The position numbers were made by a program, and so were the translations under genes. From Cyanobium sp. FGCU52 (lineage in GTDB: Bacteria > Cyanobacteriota > Cyanobacteriia > PCC-6307 > Cyanobiaceae), in assembly GCA_024958715.1 (NCBI GenBank), contig JANWUS010000068.1:1-61670 (forward strand): a DNA stretch of 61,670 nt, given 5' to 3'. How positions within the stretch are numbered: position 1 is the stretch's first letter; each line of letters begins with the position of its first letter. This document shows positions 19,722 through 28,945 of this stretch, in pieces. The notes under the pieces are model-generated. The model had not been told where the DNA came from. It was given only the letters and a program-made list of their open reading frames with translations, and made no database searches.

Positions 19722-21064
19722 TCCCTCGCGTCTGCCTGCGCGGCCTCGTCCTCGCTGGCCTGGGCTGGCTGCCGGCCCTGGGCTGGGCCTGCGCTGCGGC
19801 CGCCGAGCCCCTCGCCGCCGAGCAGCCGGAGGACTTCACCCCCACCACCATCGTGCGCTCGGAGGTGAACGCCGTGATGGGAGCCCTTCACTACCAGGGC
19901 AGCGCCGTCGATGGCAGCGCCAACACCGCCACCGGCTTTCCCCTGCTCAATGCCTTCAGCGTCAACCACGAGATCCGCTTCACCGTTGACACGAGCTTCA
20001 CGGGCCAAGACCTGTTCCGCGTGCGGCTGCGCAGCGGCAACTTCGGCCCGTCGGGCTGGTTCTCGAATCCCCCCACGCCACTCACCCGCCTGGATGTGGC
20101 CTTCGAGGAGCCGCTCTGCGCAGCGGGCGCCCAGGGCTGCAGCCGCAACCTGGTGAGCGTGAACCGCGCCTTTCTGCAGGTGCCGCTCGGCGCGGGGGTC
20201 CGGCTGAGTGCGGGCAGCCGCATCATGCAGCTCGACATGCTGCCGGTGTGGCCGAGCGTCTACAACGACGCGCCCATCCTCGAAGTGTTCCAGCGGGCAG
20301 GGGCGGCCGGCGTCTACAGCCGCCGCGTCGGCAGCGGTTTCGGGCTGTCCTGGCAACCTCAAGGGGCCTGGAAGGGCCTCTCGCTGGCCTATGCCACCGT
20401 CGCGCCCCGGGGCGACCGCGGTGACCCGGCCGAGGGTGGTCTGTACACGGCCGCAGGCGGTCAAACGAGCACCCTGCAACTGGGTTACACGCAGCCGAAC
20501 TGGAATCTCACCGCCGCCTACACCCGCACCGCTCAGGGAGCCCTGCTGCGGGGCACGCCCCTGGCCAGCCAGCTCGCCGCCGAATCCAGGGGCGGCGGGA
20601 TCGGCTCCTGGTCGCTGGCGGGCTACTGGCAGCCCGCCGCGGCCGGCTGGCTGCCGTCGATCAGCGCCGGCTTGGGCCACGACCGCTTCGCCTTCCGCAC
20701 CTACCCGGTGGCGGGGGTGAGCGGCGTGCGCACCACCTCCTGGTACGTGGGCCTGGGCTGGAGCGATCTGTTCGGGCCCGGCAGCAGCCTGTCGCTGGCG
20801 GTGGGCGCCCCCACCCACGTGAGCCGGATCGAAGGCCTGGATCCCCGCGCGATCGACGACTCGGGGCTTGCCTTCGAGCTGGCCACCCTGATCCGTCTGA
20901 GCGACACCTTCAGCCTCACCCCCGCCGTGTTCTGGCTCAGCCGGCCGCGGGGCGCGATGGCGGGAACGTCCAGCCTCGACGAGGCCCTGCTCCCCGGGCA
21001 GGGTGACGGAGTCCCCAGCCTGAGTGCCTGGGGTGCCCTTGTGCGCGCCACCTTCCGATTCTGA
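19718..21064 (+). CDS. OprB-like outer-membrane porin without SLH domain
   Basis: The GTG at 19718 overlaps the transporter stop by 4 bp. The 448-residue product has a signal peptide (CLRGLVLAGLGWLPALGWA) followed directly by FTPTTIVRSEVNAVMGALHY, the usual beginning of the OprB-like beta-barrel of cyanobacterial porins. Alternating aromatic/hydrophobic strands and a terminal Phe (VRATFRF) fit an outer-membrane barrel. The N-terminal SLH domain and coiled coil that normally anchor cyanobacterial porins to peptidoglycan are absent. Coupling to the SulP gene suggests the pair moves the same anion across both membranes, which is inference. Confidence 0.82.
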   Translation: MIPRVCLRGLVLAGLGWLPALGWACAAAAEPLAAEQPEDFTPTTIVRSEVNAVMGALHYQGSAVDGSANTATGFPLLNAFSVNHEIRFTVDTSFTGQDLFRVRLRSGNFGPSGWFSNPPTPLTRLDVAFEEPLCAAGAQGCSRNLVSVNRAFLQVPLGAGVRLSAGSRIMQLDMLPVWPSVYNDAPILEVFQRAGAAGVYSRRVGSGFGLSWQPQGAWKGLSLAYATVAPRGDRGDPAEGGLYTAAGGQTSTLQLGYTQPNWNLTAAYTRTAQGALLRGTPLASQLAAESRGGGIGSWSLAGYWQPAAAGWLPSISAGLGHDRFAFRTYPVAGVSGVRTTSWYVGLGWSDLFGPGSSLSLAVGAPTHVSRIEGLDPRAIDDSGLAFELATLIRLSDTFSLTPAVFWLSRPRGAMAGTSSLDEALLPGQGDGVPSLSAWGALVRATFRF

Positions 21065-21154
21065 TCCCGGACGCCTGAATCCTCGGCAGGATCCACGATC
21101 TGCTGGGGGGGTATGCTCGCGGAACTTGGTTCACTTCCTCCCAGGCCAGCGAAG

Positions 21155-22393
21155 ATGAACATCGAAGGTGGACAGATCGAGGTTCAATCCTTCCTGACAG
21201 TCACCCTGGGCATTCTTGTTCTTTTCCTCGGCAAGTCGCTCAATCAACGCTTTCGCATCCTCAGGGAATACACCATTCCAGAGCCGGTGAGCGGCGGGCT
21301 CTTCATCGCGGTGCTGATCAGCCTGCTGCATTTAGCCTTCGGTCTGGAGATCAGCTTCGGCCTGCGGGCCCGCGATGTGCTGCTGGTGGTCTTCTTCACC
21401 ACGGTGGGGATGAATGCCAGCTTCGCCGACCTTCGCCGTGGCGGCCGCGCCCTGGTGGTGCTGCTCGTGCTCACGATCGTGCTGATGCTGGCCCAGAACG
21501 CGCTGGGCATCAGCCTGGCCCGCTGGAGCGGACTGCCGCCGGCCTCCGGCCTGCTGGTGGGCACGGTGTCGTTGATCGGCGGCCACGGCACCACGATCGC
21601 CTGGGCGCCTCAGTTCGCCAGCGAGCATGGAGTGAGCAATGCCCTGGAGATCGGCATCGCCGCCGCCACCTTCGGCCTGATCCTGGCCAGCGCCAGCGGC
21701 GGCCCGATCGCCCGCTTCCTGATCCGCCGGCACCGCCTGGCCCTGCCCGGCGGCTCCACCGCCAGCGGAGGCACCCACAGGGACGACAAGACCAGGGCGG
21801 AGTCGGGCGAGGCGCTGATCCGCTCCCATGACTTCCTGGGGGCGGTGCTGGCGATCAACATCTGCATCATCCTCGGTTCGATTCTCCAGGATTTGATCAG
21901 GGATCTCGGGCTGTTCCTGCCTCTGTTCGTGCCCTGCCTGATCGTGGGCATCCTGCTCAGCAACCTCTTGCCGCGAAAGGGGGCGTGGCTGCCCTTCGGC
22001 TGGCCCGCGCGCACCCCGGCGGTGGATCTGATCGCCGAGATCTCCCTGGGCGCCTTCCTGGCGATGTCGCTGATGACGATCCAGTTCTGGACGCTGGTGG
22101 ATCTTGCCGGCCCGCTGCTGCTCATTCTCTTCGCCCAGTTCCTGCTGTCGCTGATGATCAATCTGTTCCTGGTGTTCCCGCTGCTCGGCGGCAATTACGA
22201 CGCCGCCGTGATCGCGGCGGGCTTCAGCGGCTTCACCCTCGGCTCCACTCCCACGGCCATGGCCAACATGACGGCCGTGACCCAGAAGTTCGGCCCCTCC
22301 TCCAAGGCCTTCATCGTGCTGCCGCTGGTGTCGGCGTTCTTCATCGATCTGTTGAATGCGGTGCTGATCCCCTATTTCCTGCATCGGGTCTGA
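21155..22393 (+). CDS. gltS: Sodium/glutamate symporter
   Basis: GltS-family Na+-dependent glutamate carrier. Two inverted halves can be seen, each with a Gly-rich re-entrant loop: GTVSLIGGHGTTIAWAP in the first and FSGFTLGSTPTAMANM in the second, the hallmark sequences of this family. About ten hydrophobic helices. I chose ATG 21155 (MNIEGGQIEVQSF), giving 412 residues; the frame is open to 21113 but that part lacks family character. It converges on the glutaminase gene, so glutamate import and glutamine-to-glutamate conversion are neighbours. Confidence 0.94.
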   Translation: MNIEGGQIEVQSFLTVTLGILVLFLGKSLNQRFRILREYTIPEPVSGGLFIAVLISLLHLAFGLEISFGLRARDVLLVVFFTTVGMNASFADLRRGGRALVVLLVLTIVLMLAQNALGISLARWSGLPPASGLLVGTVSLIGGHGTTIAWAPQFASEHGVSNALEIGIAAATFGLILASASGGPIARFLIRRHRLALPGGSTASGGTHRDDKTRAESGEALIRSHDFLGAVLAINICIILGSILQDLIRDLGLFLPLFVPCLIVGILLSNLLPRKGAWLPFGWPARTPAVDLIAEISLGAFLAMSLMTIQFWTLVDLAGPLLLILFAQFLLSLMINLFLVFPLLGGNYDAAVIAAGFSGFTLGSTPTAMANMTAVTQKFGPSSKAFIVLPLVSAFFIDLLNAVLIPYFLHRV

Positions 22394-22400
22394 GATCAGG

Positions 22401-22415
22401 GCCAGATCGCCTGGC
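22401..22415. terminator. Weak hairpin between gltS and glsA
   Basis: GCCAG-ATCGC-CTGGC, a 5-bp stem in the 42-bp gap between the two convergent genes. No T-run; termination is only suggested by position. Confidence 0.25.
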
Positions 22416-22435
22416 TTAGCCCCGCCGCGATTCCC

Positions 22436-23419
22436 TCACCCGGGCAGGGCCGGTGCAGAGGCCAGCAGATGCAAACCCAGCCGCTCCGACAGAAATGCCG
22501 CGGTGAGCTGGCCCCGCACACTGTTGCCAGCGCCGTCCAGGGGCGGCGAATAGGTGGCCAGGCCGCCCTTGCCGGGAGCCACGGTGATCATGCCGCCCGA
22601 CACGCCGCTCTTGCCGGGCAGGCCGATGTCGTAGATCCAGTCGCCGGAGGTTTCGTACAGGCCCGCGGTCACCATCACCGCCAGCACGGCCCGGCAGATC
22701 GGGGCGGCCACCACCTGCTCGCCGCTACGGGGATGGCGTCCCCCGTTGGCGAGGGTGGCGGCCATCAGCGCCAGATCATGGGTGGTGACGCTCAGGGCGC
22801 ACTGACGGGTGTAGAGATCGGTGCTGGCCTCGGGGTCGAACCAGATGCCCCCCTGCTCCTCCAGCAGGTTGGCGATGCCCAGGTTGCGGCGGTTCGTGGC
22901 CAGCTCCGACGCATACACCTCCTCATCCACCACCAGGGGGCGGCCGGCGAAGCGGGAGAAGCCTGCCGCGATGAAGGCCCACTTCGCCTCCGTGCTCTCG
23001 CCCGGCACCAGGCTCGTGGCGGCGATCGCTCCGGCATTCACCATCGGGTTGGAGAGGCCATCCTCTGCCCGCTCCACCGCCTGGACCGCATTGAACGGCA
23101 GGCCCGTGCTGTTCACCCCCAGCTTGTCACGCACCTCCCGCTCGCCGATCGCCTCGCAGATCAGTGCGTACAGAAACGGCTTCGACAGGCTCTGGATGCT
23201 GAAGGACTGTCCCGCTTGCCCCGCTTCGAACACCTGCCCTCCGGTGCTGGCCACCGCGATGGCGAACAGCTCCGGGTCGGCAGCGGCCAACGCCGGGATG
23301 TACGACGCCACCCTGCCCTCCCGAACAGCCTTGAAGCGCCGGTGCGCCTGCTCCACCAGGTCGGTCACCACCGCCGGGCCGGGCAGATGGCCCGTGGACA
23401 TCCAGCTCGCCATGCTCAT
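22436..23419 (-). CDS. glsA: Glutaminase
   Basis: Serine-dependent glutaminase of the beta-lactamase-like fold, converting glutamine to glutamate and ammonia in the cytosol. Family motifs: the S-x-x-K in SIQSLSKPF, then GLPFNAVQAVE, NPMVNAGAIA and, toward the end, GLPGKSGVSGGM. 327 residues is the usual length. The ATG overlaps the Anbu stop by 4 bp, so it is probably translated from the same message as Anbu. Confidence 0.95.
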   Translation of the reverse strand: MSMASWMSTGHLPGPAVVTDLVEQAHRRFKAVREGRVASYIPALAAADPELFAIAVASTGGQVFEAGQAGQSFSIQSLSKPFLYALICEAIGEREVRDKLGVNSTGLPFNAVQAVERAEDGLSNPMVNAGAIAATSLVPGESTEAKWAFIAAGFSRFAGRPLVVDEEVYASELATNRRNLGIANLLEEQGGIWFDPEASTDLYTRQCALSVTTHDLALMAATLANGGRHPRSGEQVVAAPICRAVLAVMVTAGLYETSGDWIYDIGLPGKSGVSGGMITVAPGKGGLATYSPPLDGAGNSVRGQLTAAFLSERLGLHLLASAPALPG

Positions 23420-24183
23420 CCCCTGCCGCCGCTCTCCCAGGGCATCTGAGGAAGGCGGTGCAGCGCCTCCCGCTGAGCCTCACTCCAGGTCTGGATCATC
23501 TCGTCGAGGCGCGGATCATCCGCCTCCAGCCTGATCTGATGGGCGATCGCCTTCGTTCCCGCCTTGATCACCACCAGATCGAACGGGGGGCCCACCGAGA
23601 GATTCGAGCGCTGGGTGAGCACCTGCGAAATCAGGCAGAGACGGGAGGCATCTTCGAGCGAAAGATTGGCGTGGCCCACGTTGTCGAGCGGAGGCTTGCC
23701 GTATTTGCTCTCGCCGATCTGCAGGTAAGGGGTCTCCGCGGTGGCCTGAATGGCGTTGCCCTGCGGATAGATCAGAAACAGCCCATGGGGCTCGCTGCCG
23801 ATCTGGCCCGCCAGCAGGAAGGACGCCGTGACGCTGCCGCCGCTGCGGCGAAGGGCATCCTCATACTCCCGCTGAACCGCCACGTTGATCCGCCCCACAT
23901 AGGCCGCCGCCTCGAAGAGGTAGTCGCAATGGCGAAAATCACGCCCCGCCCCCTGATCGGAAGCCTGGTCAGCCGGTCGATCGAGATCGCGGCGGATCCA
24001 GCTGACCACCTCCTGGGTGGTGGCCAGATTGCCGGCCGCCAGCAGCACGAACAACCGATCCGGCGCCGGCTGGAACACATACAGCTTGCTGTAGGTGGAG
24101 ATGTAGTCGACCCCTGCATTGGTGCGGGAATCGGAGACCAGCACCAGGCCTTTCTCCAGCCGGTAGCCAATGCCATAGGTCAT
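23416..24183 (-). CDS. Anbu, proteasome-like ancestral beta subunit peptidase
   Basis: Ntn-hydrolase fold related to the 20S proteasome beta subunit and HslV. The N-terminus MTYGIGYRLEKGLVLVSDSR followed by TNAGVDYIST is diagnostic of Anbu; Thr2 would become the N-terminal nucleophile after Met removal. LLAAGNLATTQEVVSW and the C-terminal FDLVVIKAGT also fit. 255 residues, as usual. In many bacteria Anbu is linked to ATP-grasp, alpha-E and transglutaminase genes; none is here. It instead overlaps glutaminase and sits 60 bp downstream of an RND operon. Its substrate is unknown. Confidence 0.93.
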   Translation of the reverse strand: MTYGIGYRLEKGLVLVSDSRTNAGVDYISTYSKLYVFQPAPDRLFVLLAAGNLATTQEVVSWIRRDLDRPADQASDQGAGRDFRHCDYLFEAAAYVGRINVAVQREYEDALRRSGGSVTASFLLAGQIGSEPHGLFLIYPQGNAIQATAETPYLQIGESKYGKPPLDNVGHANLSLEDASRLCLISQVLTQRSNLSVGPPFDLVVIKAGTKAIAHQIRLEADDPRLDEMIQTWSEAQREALHRLPQMPWESGGRG

Positions 24184-24243
24184 CGTTTCTCCTGAGGCCG
24201 CAGGGCGCCTGCCGAAGCTATCCCGGCCGCCAGGTTCTCCGGG

Positions 24244-24525
24244 CTACAGGCGGTCCGGAGCGCCCGGTTCCCCCAGCCGCGTCAGGGCCAGCTGGCGCAT
24301 CGTCTCCCCCCAGGCGCCGCAAGCCGAGGCGCCGCCCACCACCAGCACGACCCACTGCCACGGCAGGGGCTTGAGCAAGTCTCCGGGGGTGCGGGCGACC
24401 CGATGGGCCAGGGCGAGCAGAACGCCAGCCGCCACGCCCGCCAGCACCGCCGCCAGCAGGATGCTGCGGCGATCCACCCGCCGCTGGCGGCCGCGTCGGT
24501 AGCCGGGGGGAGTGGGCAGGGGCAT
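24244..24525 (-). CDS. Small 2-TM protein following RND pump 1
   Basis: 93 residues: a short basic N-terminus (RRGRQRRVDRR), two hydrophobic helices (about 21-43 and 55-76), and a short soluble end. It starts 1 bp from the RND stop, so it belongs to that operon. The sequence around the helices (RRSILLAAVLAGVAAGVLLAL... WGETMRQLALT) resembles the protein at 28946-29281, which occupies the same place after RND pump 2. It may be an accessory subunit comparable in position, not in sequence, to small RND partners such as AcrZ. Confidence 0.78.
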   Translation of the reverse strand: MPLPTPPGYRRGRQRRVDRRSILLAAVLAGVAAGVLLALAHRVARTPGDLLKPLPWQWVVLVVGGASACGAWGETMRQLALTRLGEPGAPDRL

Positions 24526-24526
24526 C

Positions 24527-27500
24527 TCAGGGGGCCGGCGGTTCGGCGGGCAGGGGGTCGGTGGCCTGGCTGGCGGGGAACCAGGCCACTTCCAGGTTCT
24601 TCATCAGCACGTAGAAGGAGGGCACCACGAACAGGCTGAGCACGGTGGCCACCAGCAGGCCACCGAAGATCACCGCCCCCAGGGAACGCTGGCTGAGGGC
24701 GCCGGCGCCGTCGGCCACCATCAGCGGGAAGAAGCCCGCAAGCGCAGCCATCGCCGTCATCAGGATCGGCCGCAGCCGCGACGTGGCGGCCCCCTTGGCC
24801 GCGGCCGCCGCCGTCATCCCCTGCTCCATGCGCTGGTTGGCCAGGTCCACGATCAGGATGCCGTTCTTGGCCGCCAGGCCGATCAGCGTCACCAGGCCCA
24901 CCTGGGCATACACGTTGTTCACCTGGCCGCGCAGCACCAGGAAGGCCAGGGCGCCGAGCATCGCCAGCGGCACGGTCATCAGGATGATCAGCGGATCGAT
25001 GTAGCTGCCGTACTGGGCCGAGAGCACCAGATACACCACCACGATCCCCAGCGCGAAGACCAGCACCGACAGGGAGCCCGCCTGCACCTCCGAGCGCGTG
25101 AGCGACGACCAGGCCGAACCGATGTTGTTGAAGTTCATCGCCCGGAAGGCCCCCTGCAGCGCATCGATCGCCTGGCCGCTGCTGCGGCCCGCCGCCTCGA
25201 AGCCCTGCACCAGCACCGTGCGGTAGAGGTCGTAGTGGCTCACGATCGGCGGCGCGCTGTCGAGCCGGGCCCGCACCACGTTGGAGAGCGGCACCTGCCG
25301 GCCGCTGCGGTCGTTCACATAGAGATTGTCGAGGTCCTGCACCAGGGAGCGCCGGTCGGCATCGGCCTGCACATACACCTGGCGGTACTGCTGCTGCTCG
25401 TAGGTCTGGTTCACGAAGCTGCCGCCGGTGAGGGTGCCCAGGGCCGCCATCGCCGCGCCGTAGTCGATGTCGAGCGAACCCATGCGGTCGCGGTCGACGT
25501 CGAGGCGCCACACCGGGGCATCGCTGATGAACTGGGTGTAGACCTTGTCGAAGGCGCCGGTGGTGCGGGCGCGGGCGATGAACTCGCCGGCCAGGCGCCC
25601 CAGATCGGTGGGGGTATAGCCGCCGTTGCTGAGATCGTTGAACTGGAACGACAGGCCCCCCTGGGCGCTGAACCCCGGCACCGCCGGCGGAGCGGAGGCC
25701 AGCACAAGGGCGCCGGGGATCTCGCGGAAGGCCTTGTTCATGCGCGCGATGATCGCGTCGGCGCCCTGATCGGCCCGGGTGCGCTGATCGATCGGCTTGA
25801 GGCCGAAGAAGAACAGGCCCTGGTTGACCGAACTGCCGTTGAATCCGGCCCCGCCCACCAGTTCCCCCGACACCACATCGGGCTCCTTGGCGATGATGGC
25901 CTGGGCCCTGGCCGCCACCTCCATCGTGGCCTCCAGGGACGCCTGGGGCGGCAGCTGGATGATGCCCAGCCCGTAGCCCTGATCCTCGGTGGGCACGAAG
26001 CCGGTGGGGATCACCACGAAGGCCAGGCCGGTGACCACCACGCCGCCCAGCAGAATCGCCACCAGCACCCGCCGGAAGCGGATCGCCTGATCCAGCAGGC
26101 GCTCATAACCCCGCGCCAGGCGCTCGAAGCCGGCGTTGAAGGTGGTGAAGATCGGCATCAGGAAGGTGCCCACCACCGCCCCCAGCGCCCCGAGCAGCAG
26201 GGCGGCGATCCAGCCGCCGGCGAGGGCGCCGTAGCCGGCTCCGAACACGCCGCCGATCACGGTCCAGCGCAGGCCACGGGGTTCGGTCTTGCCGCCCCCC
26301 AGCAGCAGGGCCGACTGCAGCGGCTTGCCGGTGATGGCATTGAAGGTGGACACCAGGATCGAGAACACGATCGTGAGCGCGAACTGGCGGTAGATCACCC
26401 CCGTGGCACCGGGGAAGAAGGCCACCGGCACGAACACCGCCAGCAGCACCAGGGCGGTGGCCAGGATCGCTCCGGTGAGCTCCTTCATCGCATTGGAGGC
26501 GGCCCGGAACGGCGGGTCGCCCGCCTCGATCCGGGCCGCCACCGCCTCCACCACAACGATCGCGTCATCCACCACCAGGCCCGTGGCCAGGATCACGCCG
26601 AGCAGGGTGAGCTCGTTGATCGAGAAGCCGAAGGCCTTCACGAAGATCAGCGCCCCCAGCAGGGCGATCGGCAGGGCCAGGGCCGGAACCGCCGTGGCCT
26701 TCCAGTCCTGCAGGAACAGGAAGATGATCAGCAGCACCAGCACCACGGCATCGCGCAGGGCGTCGAGGGCCCCGGAGATCGAGGCGTTGATGAAGTCGGT
26801 CTGATCGAACACCTTCTCCAGCACCACCCCGGGGGGCAGGGTGCGGCGGAAGTCGTCGAGCACCTGGTCCACGCCCCTGGCCGTGGTGATCGCGTTGGTG
26901 CCCGGCAGCTGGATCACGCCGAAGCCCACGCAGGGATAACCGCTGCGCGCATTCACCGCGGAGCTGTTGAAGTTCTGGAAGGCGTACTCCGCACGGCCCA
27001 CATCCCCCAGGCGGATCAGCCCGCCATCGGGCCCCTTGGCCAGGATCAGCTTCTCGAACTCGGCCACCGTCTTGAGGTTGCCATCCACCAGGATCGGAAA
27101 CGTGGTGCGGTTCGACGGCACCGAGGGCGGGCCGCCGATGCTGCCGGCGATCACCACCTGGTTCTGCGACTTCAGGGCCTCCACCACATCGGTGACCGAG
27201 AGGTTGAAGCGGGCCAGCCGCAACGGATCCACCCACAGCCGGAAGGAGGGGGAGCTGGCGCCGAACACATTCACCTGGCCCACGCCGGGGGACCGGGAGA
27301 GGGGATAGTCGAGATTGAGTTCGTACAGACCGTTGAGATAGCTGCGCTCGAACTGGCCTTCGGTGGAGGTGAGGTTGTAGACGAGCAGATAGCTGGTGGC
27401 GGTCTGCTGCACCGTCACGCCCTGGGCATTCACCTGCGGCGGCAGCTGGGAGGTGGCGGTCTGCACCCGGTTGAGCACGTTCACCTGATCGATGTCCGCA

Positions 27501-27802
27501 TCGGTGCCCGCCTTGAAGAAGACGTTGATCTGGCTGCTGCCCTCGCCGGTGCTGAAGGAGGTGATGTAGTCCATCCCCGGGGCGCCGTTGATGTTCTCCT
27601 CCAGCGGACCGGTCACCGCGCTCTCCACCGTGAGCGCATCGGCCCCCGGCAGGTTGGCGTTCACCTGGATCGTGGGCGGGGCGATGTTGGGGAGGTTCTC
27701 GATCGGCAGCAGCGGCAGCGCGATCAGGCCGGCCATCAGGATCAGGATGCTGCACACCGTGCTGAGCACGGGGCGGCGGATGAAGGTGTCCGACAGACTC
27801 AT
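24527..27802 (-). CDS. RND-type efflux permease 1 (HAE-1-like)
   Basis: Inner-membrane proton-driven transporter of the AcrB type, 1091 residues. N-terminal MSLSDTFIRRPVLSTVC, the ENLPNIAPPTIQV start of the porter domain, the relay Asp pair in GLVVDDAIVVVE (about 412-413) and the C-terminal AAKNGILIVDLANQ are all present. Start is ATG 27802, which overlaps the membrane-fusion gene by 4 bp. Between the two RND halves (about residues 502-553) there is an extra hydrophobic stretch that AcrB lacks, probably two additional helices. No TolC-like gene is adjacent. Hydrophobic-compound export is the family role; substrates are unknown. Confidence 0.95.
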   Translation of the reverse strand: MSLSDTFIRRPVLSTVCSILILMAGLIALPLLPIENLPNIAPPTIQVNANLPGADALTVESAVTGPLEENINGAPGMDYITSFSTGEGSSQINVFFKAGTDADIDQVNVLNRVQTATSQLPPQVNAQGVTVQQTATSYLLVYNLTSTEGQFERSYLNGLYELNLDYPLSRSPGVGQVNVFGASSPSFRLWVDPLRLARFNLSVTDVVEALKSQNQVVIAGSIGGPPSVPSNRTTFPILVDGNLKTVAEFEKLILAKGPDGGLIRLGDVGRAEYAFQNFNSSAVNARSGYPCVGFGVIQLPGTNAITTARGVDQVLDDFRRTLPPGVVLEKVFDQTDFINASISGALDALRDAVVLVLLIIFLFLQDWKATAVPALALPIALLGALIFVKAFGFSINELTLLGVILATGLVVDDAIVVVEAVAARIEAGDPPFRAASNAMKELTGAILATALVLLAVFVPVAFFPGATGVIYRQFALTIVFSILVSTFNAITGKPLQSALLLGGGKTEPRGLRWTVIGGVFGAGYGALAGGWIAALLLGALGAVVGTFLMPIFTTFNAGFERLARGYERLLDQAIRFRRVLVAILLGGVVVTGLAFVVIPTGFVPTEDQGYGLGIIQLPPQASLEATMEVAARAQAIIAKEPDVVSGELVGGAGFNGSSVNQGLFFFGLKPIDQRTRADQGADAIIARMNKAFREIPGALVLASAPPAVPGFSAQGGLSFQFNDLSNGGYTPTDLGRLAGEFIARARTTGAFDKVYTQFISDAPVWRLDVDRDRMGSLDIDYGAAMAALGTLTGGSFVNQTYEQQQYRQVYVQADADRRSLVQDLDNLYVNDRSGRQVPLSNVVRARLDSAPPIVSHYDLYRTVLVQGFEAAGRSSGQAIDALQGAFRAMNFNNIGSAWSSLTRSEVQAGSLSVLVFALGIVVVYLVLSAQYGSYIDPLIILMTVPLAMLGALAFLVLRGQVNNVYAQVGLVTLIGLAAKNGILIVDLANQRMEQGMTAAAAAKGAATSRLRPILMTAMAALAGFFPLMVADGAGALSQRSLGAVIFGGLLVATVLSLFVVPSFYVLMKNLEVAWFPASQATDPLPAEPPAP

Positions 27803-28914
27803 CGGCCCAGCATTCGCTCCTTGGGCTGCACCGACAGCCCGCTGCGCAGCTGGGCCAGGTTGCCCACGATCACCGTGTCGGCGGGGGCCAGCCCCGCCTG
27901 CACCGGAAAGGCGCCGCCCTGGAGCGTCCCGAGCCGCACCGGCACCTGCACCGCCACCGGCAGGCCCGGCAGCGGCGGCGGATCGAGGCTGCGGCCCAGG
28001 CGGCGCTTGGCCTCCTCGGCGCTCACCGCCAGAAACACGAAGGGCTGGCCGGCCTGCAGCAGCACCGCCTGCTGGGGCACCGCCAGCGAGCGGCCCTGCT
28101 GGAACACCAGGGTGGCGTTGACCCGCTGGGAGTTGCGCAGCGCCCCGTCCCGGTTGTCGAACACGGCCTTCACCAGCACGGTCTGGCGGTCCTTGTCGAG
28201 GGAGGGGGCGATGAAGTTCACCCGGCCCCGGGCGATCAGGGTGCGGCGGTCGGGGGCCCGCAGCACCACCGGCAGTCCGGGCCGCAGCCGCCACGCCAGC
28301 TCGCCCGGCACATCCAGCCGCACCCACAGCCTGGTGTTGTCGACCACGCTGGTAACCGGGCTGCCGGCCTTCACCACATCGCCCAGCTTGGCGTTGAGAT
28401 TGCCGACGAAACCGTCGATCGGCGCCACCACGTTCTTGTAGCTCAGGGTGGCCGCCGCGGCCCGCAGCTTGTCGCGGCTCTGGATCGCCTGGGTCACGTA
28501 GTAATCGCGATCCTTGGTGGAAACGGCGCCCTGCTCGTTGAGGAAGATGTAGCGCTCGGCATTCACCCGGTCCTTGCGGGCCTCGGCGAAGTCGGCGTTC
28601 ACCTGGGACTGCAGCTGGATCTGATCGAGCACGAAAAGCAGCTGGCCGCGGCGCACCTGCTGCCCTTCGAACACCGGCATCGCCACGATGCGACCGTCGA
28701 TCTCCGGGGCCATGCGCACCTCGCGGATCGCCTCGAGGGTGCTCTGGTAGTCCGCCGAATCGAGGGTGGGGATCTCCTGGGGGCGCATCAGCTGCACGGT
28801 GGGCGGCTGGGGCGCAGGCGGCTTGGCCCCCTCGCAGCCGGTGAGGGGAAGAATCGCTCCGAGCAGCGAGGCGACGAGGGCAGGGGACGTCGACCGCACT
28901 GCAGACTGCATCAC
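27799..28914 (-). CDS. RND membrane-fusion lipoprotein 1
   Basis: Periplasmic adaptor connecting the RND permease to an outer-membrane channel. Signal peptide with lipobox LTGC near residue 27. A barrel-sandwich (lipoyl-like) half motif MAPEIDGRIVAMPVFEGQQV, a helical hairpin (QLQSQVNADFAEARKDRVNAERY), then the second half-motif APIDGFVGNLNAKLGDVV. 371 residues, normal for the family. Translationally coupled to permease 1. It follows the small protein at 28946 by 31 bp, so both RND systems may be in one long transcript. Confidence 0.94.
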   Translation of the reverse strand: MMQSAVRSTSPALVASLLGAILPLTGCEGAKPPAPQPPTVQLMRPQEIPTLDSADYQSTLEAIREVRMAPEIDGRIVAMPVFEGQQVRRGQLLFVLDQIQLQSQVNADFAEARKDRVNAERYIFLNEQGAVSTKDRDYYVTQAIQSRDKLRAAAATLSYKNVVAPIDGFVGNLNAKLGDVVKAGSPVTSVVDNTRLWVRLDVPGELAWRLRPGLPVVLRAPDRRTLIARGRVNFIAPSLDKDRQTVLVKAVFDNRDGALRNSQRVNATLVFQQGRSLAVPQQAVLLQAGQPFVFLAVSAEEAKRRLGRSLDPPPLPGLPVAVQVPVRLGTLQGGAFPVQAGLAPADTVIVGNLAQLRSGLSVQPKERMLGR

Positions 28915-28945
28915 ACCCGGAGGCTATCGGCATTGAGCCGTGGCC

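Noticed and set aside
24184-24243. Terminator between Anbu and the RND operon
   Set aside because: No stem with T-run is visible in the 60-bp gap, so read-through is likely.
24512-28441. 1309-codon plus-strand open frame opposite RND permease 1
   Set aside because: Low-complexity His/Gln/Gly/Arg composition; it is the complement of the permease and adaptor genes. Similar very long shadows occur at 5449, 28933 and 30841.
27803-28933. Extension of RND permease 1 to a 1468-residue protein
   Set aside because: The added N-terminal 377 residues are an out-of-frame translation of the adaptor gene; the family start is ATG 27802.
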